From the NCBI GenBank assembly GCA_964553715.1, contig CAZKKY010000032.1:1-8887 (forward strand): a stretch of 8,887 bases of DNA, written 5' to 3'. This document shows positions 1 through 6,066 of the stretch, piece after piece (position 1 is the first letter of the stretch; each line of letters starts with the position of its first letter). The stretch comes from JAGOJE01 sp964553715 (GTDB taxonomy: Bacteria; Pseudomonadota; Alphaproteobacteria; Rickettsiales; Rickettsiaceae). A program made the translations under genes and the position numbers. A model generated the notes under the pieces. The model was not told the origin of the DNA. It ran no database searches and saw only the letters and a program-made list of their open reading frames with translations.

Positions 1-86
1 TATTGTTTTAAAAAAACTCAATGTATGAATTTAGGTCGCAAAATATTTCTAAAACTATTATATTATGAATAATAACATGCTTAAGA

Positions 87-737
87 ATGGTACAAATGAT
101 GACAAAAGATAAAACAGAGGAATACTATCAGGCTCTTCTTGATAAAAATATAGACTATGCTTTTTCTAAAATTATTAGCGCGTCTCCAACAAAATTTAAT
201 CAACACCATATAATTCTTAAAGCATCCTGGATTGAAACAACGCTTGGTGCTATGATAGCTATTAGTGATGAGACATCTCTTTATCTTTTAGAATTTCTAG
301 ATAAAAAAGGTTTAGAAAAAGAAGTAGAAATACTTAGCTTAAAAATAAAATCACCTATTATTTCAGGAACAACTCACGCCATAGAGTCTATAAAAGCTGA
401 GCTAAAGTCTTATTTCGAAGGGAAACTGCAAGATTTTAAAACGCCAATTCATCTTCTAGGAACAGAATTTCAGAAAGCCGCATGGGAAGAGCTAATGCGC
501 ATTCCGTACGGAATCACTCGTAGTTATCTGGAACAAGCAAAGGCACTTGGCAAGAATAAAGCATACCGCGCAGTTGCAAATGCTAATAGCTATAATAAGC
601 TTGCTATTATCATACCATGCCATCGCATCATTAATAGTAATGGGAATCTAGGAGGATACCGAGGTGGTATTCTACGCAAAAAATGGCTAATTGAACATGA
701 GACAAAATATTATAATATAACTAAAGAATCATCCTAA
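87..737 (+). CDS. O6-methylguanine-DNA methyltransferase, apparently an internally deleted Ada
   Basis: Suicidal DNA-repair protein that moves alkyl groups from O6-alkylguanine (and O4-alkylthymine) to its own cysteine. Residues about 44-206 form the Ada/Ogt catalytic unit: FQKAAWEELMRIPYG (128-142), RAVANAN (161-167), and the active-site motif PCHRI with Cys178, the only cysteine in the protein. The first 23 residues (EEYYQALLDKN) resemble the start of Ada, but the text then jumps to AFSKIISASPTKF, which resembles the end of Ada's AraC helix-turn-helix. The Cys4-zinc methylphosphotriester domain and most of the helix-turn-helix are therefore missing, giving 216 residues against about 350 for full Ada. 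DNA repair should survive; autoregulated transcription should not. ATG codons at 87, 96 and 99 are all possible starts; none has a good Shine-Dalgarno, and 99 gives the most Ada-like N-terminus. The 3' end converges on and overlaps the small cyd gene by 9 bases. Catalytic assignment is secure; the deletion reading rests on family knowledge. Confidence 0.9.
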   Translation: MVQMMTKDKTEEYYQALLDKNIDYAFSKIISASPTKFNQHHIILKASWIETTLGAMIAISDETSLYLLEFLDKKGLEKEVEILSLKIKSPIISGTTHAIESIKAELKSYFEGKLQDFKTPIHLLGTEFQKAAWEELMRIPYGITRSYLEQAKALGKNKAYRAVANANSYNKLAIIIPCHRIINSNGNLGGYRGGILRKKWLIEHETKYYNITKESS

Positions 738-881
738 AGTTCTAATTAAGAGCTTGATAGGAAAAGCCAAAACCCAAAAGGATGCCATTCCCCCAAAACA
801 TAATACAAAAAACCAAAGCCACTCTTTTATTTTTGGACGATTGATAAGCCATAAAGATAGATATTTAATATAATTTTTCAT
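729..881 (-). CDS. Small DUF2474-like (CydX-like) subunit of cytochrome bd oxidase
   Basis: A 50-residue protein, unmarked because it is short. It begins with ATG inside the last codons of cydB (17-base overlap, different frame) and ends with TGA at 729. GGGAAGAG lies about 6 bases upstream of the start and may serve as ribosome binding site. The protein has a basic N-terminus (MKNYIKYLSLWLINRPKIK), one hydrophobic helix at about residues 21-40 (WLWFFVLCFGGMASFWVLAF) and a short basic tail PIKLLIRTLG. Single-helix proteins of this size encoded directly after cydB are known accessory subunits of bd oxidases: CydX in E. coli, and DUF2474 proteins next to CIO-type cydAB. The helix-then-(R/K)LL(I/M)R...G ending matches my memory of DUF2474. 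It probably packs against CydA and stabilises the haem core. The assignment rests on position, size and topology; the coding overlap with cydB argues for translational coupling. Confidence 0.8.
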   Translation of the reverse strand: MKNYIKYLSLWLINRPKIKEWLWFFVLCFGGMASFWVLAFPIKLLIRTLG

Positions 882-1887
882 GACTGCTCTTCCCGCGAAA
901 TACATAATAACAATAACCAGTATAACCTAAAATCAAAGGCAATAATGGTATTACTCCACACAGCATAAGAGAAAGACTAGGCGCATAAGCAGCGGCATCC
1001 CAAATATTATATTTATAAGGAATTAACCAAGGAAAAATACTTAACCCTAATCCTAAATATCCCATGAAAAATATACCTATACTACCTAAAAATGGTCTAT
1101 ATTCCTGTTTTGAATTATGAAGGTCATTCCAAATCATTAAAAACAATAGAGAGGTTAAAAATGGTATCATGCTTAAGTAATATATGTTAGGTGTACTAAA
1201 CCAAAAGAGCTTAATCTGATGATTAATAAATGGTACTGTAATACTTACTAAAGCCATAAAAATAGCAACAAAAATAAGTACATATGATGCTACCTTGCGT
1301 GACCATGATTGCGTAACATCTGATGTCTTCATAACAAGCCATGTGGATCCTAAAAGCGAGTATCCGAACACAACAGCAATACCTGTCATAACCGAAAAAG
1401 CCGTAGCCCAATCAAATACTCCACCTGCAAAATTCCGCCCCTCAACATTTACACCCTCTACAAAGCCACCAAGAATAAGGCCCTGGCAAAAAGCTGCTCC
1501 TAGAGATCCGAAATGAAATACATAATCCCATACCCACCTAAAACTATCATCTGCTTTAAAACGAAATTCGAATGCTACTCCTCTCATAATAAGTGCTAAT
1601 AACATTAAAATAATAGGTATATAAAATGCTGGGAGCAATATTGAGTAAGCTAGTGGAAACGCCGCAAATAAGCCTCCCCCTCCTAGAACAAGCCAAGTCT
1701 CATTTCCATCCCAAAATGGAGCTATAGAGTTCATCATTCTATTTCTGCAGTCATCAGATGGAGCAAATGGGAATAAAATACCAACTCCTAGATCAAAACC
1801 ATCTAGAAGGACATACAAAAAAATTGCCGTTCCTATTATTAAAGACCATATAAAAGGTAAATCGATAAAACTGGAAAAATCAAACAT
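865..1887 (-). CDS. cydB: Cytochrome bd (CIO-type) ubiquinol oxidase subunit II
   Basis: Membrane subunit II of the bd-type quinol oxidase in the inner membrane; it pairs with CydA and provides structure and a proton/oxygen path. The 340 residues form about eight or nine hydrophobic helices. Family signatures are clear: LLDGFDLGVG at 27-36 (with Asp29), PFWDGNETWLV at 57-67, and RGVAFEFR at 102-109. Length is normal for the family (about 335-380). The ATG lies inside the end of cydA (8-base overlap, ATGTTTGA), so the two subunits are translationally coupled. The 3' end overlaps the small accessory-subunit gene. No CydDC exporter genes for oxidase assembly are in the window. No damage is visible. 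Confidence 0.97.
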   Translation of the reverse strand: MFDFSSFIDLPFIWSLIIGTAIFLYVLLDGFDLGVGILFPFAPSDDCRNRMMNSIAPFWDGNETWLVLGGGGLFAAFPLAYSILLPAFYIPIILMLLALIMRGVAFEFRFKADDSFRWVWDYVFHFGSLGAAFCQGLILGGFVEGVNVEGRNFAGGVFDWATAFSVMTGIAVVFGYSLLGSTWLVMKTSDVTQSWSRKVASYVLIFVAIFMALVSITVPFINHQIKLFWFSTPNIYYLSMIPFLTSLLFLMIWNDLHNSKQEYRPFLGSIGIFFMGYLGLGLSIFPWLIPYKYNIWDAAAYAPSLSLMLCGVIPLLPLILGYTGYCYYVFRGKSSHEKLY

Positions 1888-3280
1888 CTGTATCCTCTTT
1901 ATTTGGTATCAATGAAACTGTAGAGGCTTCGATACTGTGTTTATAATAATGATCATCGTTATTAAAATCAGAAAATCCTTTTTTAATTAATTTTACTATG
2001 TAATAAACAGCAGCGCTAAAAATAAAAATATACATCACAACAAATGCCATTAAAGACCATGCCACCTGTGGTCCCGTAATTGCGGGAGATACAGAATGTA
2101 TTGTTCTAATAAAACCATAAGCTGTCCATGGTTGCCTTCCTATTTCCGTTACAAACCAACCAGCTAGAATTGCAACGAAACCACTTGGTATCATAACAAT
2201 CCAGCATATATGTAACCATTTTGTACTAAATAAACTTTTTTGAAAATATTTAATACTACTAATAATTCCAATTGCTATCATTAATAAACCAATTCCAACC
2301 ATAATCCTAAAACTCCAAAAAACCCATATAACAGGTGGCCTATCTTCTTTTGCAAAGTCTTTTAAAGCAGGAATTGTCCCATTAACATTACCTGTTAGTA
2401 TCCAGCTTGCCCCGCCAGGTATCGTAATACCATATTCTGTTTTTTCCATATCTTGATTAGGTATTCCAAAAAGAAATAGTGGCGCATTTTCTCTATGATC
2501 CCAGTTTCCTTCCATAGCTGCTACTTTCGCGGGCTGATAATGCATGGTATTTTCACCATGCATATGGCCGATCACAAGCTGAACAGGAGCAACAAATGCA
2601 GCCATAATAGTTGCCATACCAAGCATGATACGACCTTGTGCTATAAATTTATTCTTTAGTAAGTAAAAAGCCCCTATTCCTCCTACAAAAAAAGCAGTAG
2701 TTAAATAAGCAGCTGTAATCATATGCATCAATCTATATGGGAAAGATGGATTAAAAATAATATCCATCCAATTAGTTGGGAATAACCTTCCGTTCTCTCC
2801 GATCATAAAACCTTGAGGTGTTTGCATCCAGCTATTAGCGGATAAAATCCAAAAAGCAGATATTAGTGTACCTACTGCAACAATAGATGTTGAAATAAAG
2901 TGCATTCTTTTACTCACTCTACCCCATCCAAATAGCATTATACCAAGAAAAGAAGCCTCTAAGAAAAATGCTGTTAGAACTTCAAACCCTAGTAGTGGAC
3001 CAAGTACATTAGATATTTTATCAGAAAAAATAGACCAATTGGTACCAAACTGATAGGACATAACAACTCCAGATACCACACCCATTCCAAATGTTACAGC
3101 GAAAATCTTGACCCAAAATTTATAAATATCACGGAATATTTGGTTGTTTGTAGTAAGCCACAGTCCCTCTACCATAGCTAGAAAACTAGCAAGGCCAATA
3201 CTGACTGCTGGAAAAATAATATGAAAGCTTACAGTAAAGGCGAATTGGATACGTGCTAGTAAAATAGGATCAAGTTCCAT
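1880..3280 (-). CDS. cydA: Cytochrome bd (CIO-type, short Q-loop) ubiquinol oxidase subunit I
   Basis: Haem-bearing subunit I of the bd quinol oxidase. It oxidises quinol on the periplasmic side and reduces oxygen to water with high affinity, without pumping protons. The 466 residues carry the expected ligands: His20 (b595-type site), His186 (HM in FPYRLMHM) and Met327 (SFRIMVG) for haem b558, plus Glu100 and Glu108 (GFEVLTAFFLEAS). The quinol-binding loop holds QPAKVAAMEG with Lys252 and Glu257, and GRQPW is at 381-385. Only about 70 residues separate Glu257 from Met327, so the long C-terminal Q-loop insertion of E. coli CydA is absent. This is the short-Q-loop class that includes the cyanide-insensitive oxidases, though cyanide tolerance cannot be read from sequence. 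Start ATG has GAGA five bases upstream. A strong promoter lies just ahead. First gene of cydA-cydB-small subunit. Confidence 0.97.
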   Translation of the reverse strand: MELDPILLARIQFAFTVSFHIIFPAVSIGLASFLAMVEGLWLTTNNQIFRDIYKFWVKIFAVTFGMGVVSGVVMSYQFGTNWSIFSDKISNVLGPLLGFEVLTAFFLEASFLGIMLFGWGRVSKRMHFISTSIVAVGTLISAFWILSANSWMQTPQGFMIGENGRLFPTNWMDIIFNPSFPYRLMHMITAAYLTTAFFVGGIGAFYLLKNKFIAQGRIMLGMATIMAAFVAPVQLVIGHMHGENTMHYQPAKVAAMEGNWDHRENAPLFLFGIPNQDMEKTEYGITIPGGASWILTGNVNGTIPALKDFAKEDRPPVIWVFWSFRIMVGIGLLMIAIGIISSIKYFQKSLFSTKWLHICWIVMIPSGFVAILAGWFVTEIGRQPWTAYGFIRTIHSVSPAITGPQVAWSLMAFVVMYIFIFSAAVYYIVKLIKKGFSDFNNDDHYYKHSIEASTVSLIPNKEDTDV

Positions 3281-3310
3281 CTAATTCTCAATATGAAATA
3301 AATTTAACCT

Positions 3311-3339
3311 ATTATATGCATAAAATATCTTATAGTCAA
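3311..3339 (-). promoter_or_regulatory. Near-consensus sigma-70 promoter of the cyd operon
   Basis: Read on the minus strand, TTGACT (3339-3334, five of six consensus bases) and a perfect TATAAT (3316-3311) are separated by exactly 17 bases. Transcription would begin near 3304, leaving a leader of about 24 bases before the cydA ATG at 3280. The match suggests strong expression. I saw no clear Fnr or ArcA box in the 96-base gap, so oxygen control is not evident. Confidence 0.8.
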
Positions 3340-3376
3340 AGAAATCAGGCCATGATTATTTCACGCGGATAGTAAT

Positions 3377-3868
3377 TCATTTTAAAAATTGATGCATAAT
3401 ATAAGTATCTATCAATCCTAATTTTTTATGATTAAAGGACTGTGGTATGGTAGCAATTCTCTTGAATCCGAGAGACTGCCATAGATTTACTCCAGGAATA
3501 TTACTACTTACTACTATATTAAACTGCATACTAATAAATCCATTTTCTTTTGCAGTTTTTATAGAATGTTCTCCCATAAGCTTACCAATACCTTTACCTC
3601 TAAATTTACTATTTACAATATAGCTACAGTTAGCAACATGAGAGCCAAGACCGGGATAATTAGGCTTCATAATATAACTACCTACTACATCATCACCTAA
3701 TAGAGCTATATAAACGTAAGGTTGTTTCATCCAAATGTCGTAAGCTTGCTCTTTTGTTGTGTTAGAATCGTAAACATATGTATCCCCATCTTTCACAACT
3801 TCATGGAAAATCCTCCAAATATCGTCAAAATGTTTTTCTTCAGCTTTTGTTATTATTACATTTCCCAT
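3377..3868 (-). CDS. GNAT-family N-acetyltransferase
   Basis: Cytoplasmic acetyl-CoA-dependent acetyltransferase of 163 residues; substrate unknown. The GNAT core runs through most of the protein. Motif A with the acetyl-CoA pyrophosphate loop is NSKFRGKGIGKLMGE (Arg90-Gly95), and the motif B region is NIPGVNLWQSLGFKRIATIP (123-142), where family members usually have NxxAxxLW. The ATG has a good AAGGGG ribosome binding site about 5 bases upstream, and begins 12 bases after the csaA stop, so the two are probably cotranscribed. The cyd promoter begins just downstream, with no convincing terminator between. Block G+C is about 32-33%, lower than csaA. It could acetylate a small amine, an amino acid or a protein terminus; the sequence does not say which. 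Confidence 0.9.
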   Translation of the reverse strand: MGNVIITKAEEKHFDDIWRIFHEVVKDGDTYVYDSNTTKEQAYDIWMKQPYVYIALLGDDVVGSYIMKPNYPGLGSHVANCSYIVNSKFRGKGIGKLMGEHSIKTAKENGFISMQFNIVVSSNIPGVNLWQSLGFKRIATIPQSFNHKKLGLIDTYIMHQFLK

Positions 3869-3880
3869 AATACCCCTTAA

Positions 3881-4219
3881 TTAACACATTTTCTGCCCAT
3901 TTGGAACCTTTGGATCAACTGTTATCAAACAAATAGCACCACTTTCATCTGCAAATCCTACAAGCAAAAACTGAGAGGTAAAGCCCGCTATATTCTTCTC
4001 TCCCAAATTAACGCATCCCACAATCTGGCGCCCGAGAAGGGTATGGGGTGTATAGTGCACGGTCACCTGAGCTGATGTCTGCAGTACTCCTATATTAGGA
4101 CCAAAATCTGCCCACACTTTGAATGCTGGCTTTTTTGCCCTTAGAAATTCTTCTACTTTCACAATCGTGCCAGAGCGCAAATTTACACGCTCAAATTCTT
4201 CATATGTTATTGTTGTCAT
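3881..4219 (-). CDS. csaA: CsaA-like tRNA-binding domain protein
   Basis: A 112-residue single-domain OB-fold protein of the tRNA-binding (EMAP/Trbp111) superfamily, CsaA branch. Family features are LRSGTIVKVE (14-23), ARKPA-like AKKPAFKV (28-35), DFGPNIGVLQTSAQ (38-51), HYTP (55-58), GRQIVGCVNL (63-72), IAGFTSQFLLVG (77-88) and VPNGQK (105-110). CsaA of Bacillus was described as an export-related chaperone, and relatives such as YgjH bind tRNA as dimers; the role here is unknown. Length is full for the family. The ATG lacks a strong Shine-Dalgarno sequence. A 121-base gap precedes it, so it may start its own transcript, although no convincing promoter was found. Its 3' half (4021-4080) is about 57% G+C, the highest block I counted and well above its neighbours. 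The downstream GNAT is likely in the same operon. Confidence 0.92.
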   Translation of the reverse strand: MTTITYEEFERVNLRSGTIVKVEEFLRAKKPAFKVWADFGPNIGVLQTSAQVTVHYTPHTLLGRQIVGCVNLGEKNIAGFTSQFLLVGFADESGAICLITVDPKVPNGQKMC

Positions 4220-4340
4220 TTGTTACCGTATTGTTAGTCTATAATTTCGTTAATTTTTCTTACACTTTTATCCTAGTGTGTAAAGACGAAAAGGTTTCTT
4301 ATTATTGATTTTCAAATTGAATACTATAATTTATTGACTC

Positions 4341-4673
4341 TTACAAATCAATATTTCTCTCTAGAGATTTAAAAGATATATCAAGCAAGTGTTTGAGACT
4401 TTCTAGATCGTCTAATATCTCCTGCGGGACTCTCCAGTAAGACATTTTAATTATTTTTCCATTACGCTCATAAGAAAATTGTTCAGAATCGAATTGTATA
4501 AGAAAATCAGATACATCGCTACCTGCTTTAAAATATAATTCCTGATCTGCGATAATTGCAAAAATCTTGTTTCCTATGTAAAGCCCATATCCACCGAACA
4601 TTTTCCTTGATCGAATTTGGTAGAATTGATTTATAGAATCTAGAACGTAATTTAAAAATTCACTTCCTTGCAT
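4341..4673 (-). CDS. TfoX N-terminal-domain protein
   Basis: A 110-residue protein made only of the TfoX_N domain: RKMFGGYGLYIGNKIFAIIA (23-42), LYFKAG (46-51), FSYERNGKIIKMSYWRVPQEILDD. TfoX/Sxy proteins of gammaproteobacteria activate competence genes, but they also carry a C-terminal domain that is absent here, and stand-alone N-domain proteins have no settled function. I chose the ATG at 4673 because GAAGTGA lies a few bases upstream; an in-frame GTG at 4679 would add two residues and is less well placed. It follows the DUF2177 gene after about 17 bases and is the last gene of the seven-gene run. G+C is low, about 25% in a sampled block. Confidence 0.85.
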   Translation of the reverse strand: MQGSEFLNYVLDSINQFYQIRSRKMFGGYGLYIGNKIFAIIADQELYFKAGSDVSDFLIQFDSEQFSYERNGKIIKMSYWRVPQEILDDLESLKHLLDISFKSLERNIDL

Positions 4674-4690
4674 ATTCACTTCTATGATAG

Positions 4691-5089
4691 CTAGTAAGAT
4701 ATAATTTTATAAGTAATTGATGAAACAAGACCAGTTAAAATTGCACCCCATAGAATATCTACTATCGTAACTATTGTAGGCCAATCTTTTATAGTAGCGT
4801 GATTAGTTAAATCATAAGCTGCATATGATACAAAACCAAGAACAAAGCCTTTGCACAGTATTTGGAAAGTACTCTCATTCAATAGTAAACCTGGAGTTAT
4901 TATTAAATAGGCTATACCGAAAGAGTAGACAAAATAAAATATAAAGGCGATGATATATTTAAAATCTCCTGAAATGATATGCCCTAAATAAGGTTTATAA
5001 AATCTTTCTACAGAGAAAGAAAACCATATAAAATCAAACAGTAAAATTAAAGATAGCGATACTACCCATGAATATAAAAATATTTTCAT
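4691..5089 (-). CDS. DUF2177-family membrane protein
   Basis: A 132-residue integral membrane protein with four predicted helices, at about residues 5-25, 45-66, 77-93 and 106-128. The DUF2177 signature is visible: FDFIWFSF and FYKPYLG in the first quarter, then YAAYDLTNHATIKDWP (89-104) and DILWGA (111-116). The function of the family is unknown; the polar DLTN...WP segment between helices is the most conserved part and a candidate for ligand contact. The start ATG overlaps the stop of the GrpB-GNAT gene (ATGA), so translation is coupled. The gene is AT-rich, at 23% and 33% G+C in two sampled blocks, in contrast with the upstream fusion gene. Confidence 0.88.
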   Translation of the reverse strand: MKIFLYSWVVSLSLILLFDFIWFSFSVERFYKPYLGHIISGDFKYIIAFIFYFVYSFGIAYLIITPGLLLNESTFQILCKGFVLGFVSYAAYDLTNHATIKDWPTIVTIVDILWGAILTGLVSSITYKIISY

Positions 5090-6066
5090 AACAACTTACC
5101 TACAGAAATATCATTCGGATCAGATCCATATCTTTCTAGTATATGTGCATAACAAGCCTCATAGCAAGAATAATCATCAAACGGCATGCCCATATAACCA
5201 TTTTTGAGATATAACCTTAGACTGCTTTGCCCGACTTGCGCATGAATGCTTTTAAAGCCTAACCTTTTTAACCACTTCTCTATAAGCCTTAAAAACCTGC
5301 TTCCGAAATTTTGATTTCTCTTATTCTCATCAACGGCAATAATACAAATTGCCGCTCTTTGATCCGGCCAGAACTGAATGTGGGCGTAAGCAACGATCTC
5401 TGTGCCTTGGTACAACACAAGATGAGCATGCTCTTCGTGGTTAAAGGTCCATATGTAAGGATCTTCTATGCCGCAAGGACCAAAGAAATAGTACCCGCGA
5501 AAATGTTTAGCAGCAGCCCATTCTGTGTTGTCGTTACATTTCATCATGCGAATTCTGTTAAATCCGGCTTCTCTCAAAACTTCCCTAATAAAATCCCCTT
5601 TACGGAGGGTGTAATTCGCAAAAGGTGAATTTTCTTTGGTAAATGATGATTCATCTTGAATTAGCTCTTCTTTGAGCCTTGCATAATCATCTCGTTTGTT
5701 TGTGTGATTTCGCAAGTAATCCCGGAAACACAGGTTTAATCCGATTTCAGGATGAAATTCCTCATATACATGGATGTTAAGATCGATATCTGCTCGTTTA
5801 CTAAAACCATAGTGTAATGGAATATTGTATTCACCACGATACTGAATTCCTATTTTTTCTAGTTGATCTCGAGCTAGCAATGGATCTTTCACTATGGCTA
5901 TTATGTCAATTTTAGGTTTAGCCGCTAAACCAGGTACAGCCGTTGAGCCAATATGGTGAATTGCTAAACAATTACCACCCAACTCTTGCATAATAAGCGC
6001 CGCCTCTTTTTCATAAATATGAGGCCAATTTGGATCATAGGGGACGACTTCAATAATTTTCTTCAT
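5086..6066 (-). CDS. GrpB-family nucleotidyltransferase-fold / GNAT acetyltransferase fusion
   Basis: Two domains in 326 residues. Residues 1-168 are a GrpB (UPF0157) domain: VVPYDPNWPHIYEKE, then HHIGSTAVPGLAAKPKIDI (37-55) with Gly40-Ser41 and Asp54 in the layout of the polymerase-beta nucleotidyltransferase fold, then LNLCFRDYLRNH and a DYARLKEEL helix. Residues about 173-326 are a GNAT domain: IAVDENKRNQNFGSRFLRLIEKW holds the acetyl-CoA loop as Arg250-N-Q-Asn253-F-Gly255, where the first glycine of the usual R/QxxGxG/A is asparagine. LYLKNGYMGMPF follows. The pairing is known in annotated genomes, so it is probably a real fusion; substrates are unknown for both halves. The ATG overlaps the previous stop (ATGA) and has an excellent GAGAGGAG ribosome binding site. 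G+C is 40-47% in four of five sampled blocks, higher than the genes on either side, consistent with separate acquisition. Confidence 0.9.
   Translation of the reverse strand: MKKIIEVVPYDPNWPHIYEKEAALIMQELGGNCLAIHHIGSTAVPGLAAKPKIDIIAIVKDPLLARDQLEKIGIQYRGEYNIPLHYGFSKRADIDLNIHVYEEFHPEIGLNLCFRDYLRNHTNKRDDYARLKEELIQDESSFTKENSPFANYTLRKGDFIREVLREAGFNRIRMMKCNDNTEWAAAKHFRGYYFFGPCGIEDPYIWTFNHEEHAHLVLYQGTEIVAYAHIQFWPDQRAAICIIAVDENKRNQNFGSRFLRLIEKWLKRLGFKSIHAQVGQSSLRLYLKNGYMGMPFDDYSCYEACYAHILERYGSDPNDISVGKLL

Noticed and set aside
1..86. Promoter for the ada-like gene (TATTAT at 61-66)
   Set aside because: No acceptable -35 element lies 16-18 bases upstream, and such AT-rich hexamers are expected by chance here.
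660..728. Palindrome ATATTATAATAT near the end of the ada-like gene as cyd operon terminator
   Set aside because: It is pure AT, lies within coding sequence and has no G+C stem, so it is not a credible terminator.
1223..1516. Open frames of 62 and 73 codons within cydB (minus 1223-1411, plus 1295-1516)
   Set aside because: They lie fully inside the conserved cydB coding region and resemble no protein family; they are shadow frames.
3341..3376. Possible terminator after the GNAT gene (GAAAT...ATTTC dyad on the minus strand)
   Set aside because: The stem is short, AT-rich and needs a three-base bulge; it is followed by only a very short T-run, so it is not a convincing intrinsic terminator.
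4123..4308. Plus-strand 61-codon frame spanning the csaA start and the gap
   Set aside because: Half of it is antisense to conserved csaA sequence and the rest is low-complexity AT-rich translation.
5311..5628. Plus-strand open frame of 105 codons inside the GrpB-GNAT gene
   Set aside because: It is antisense to a well-conserved coding region and its translation has no domain-like character.
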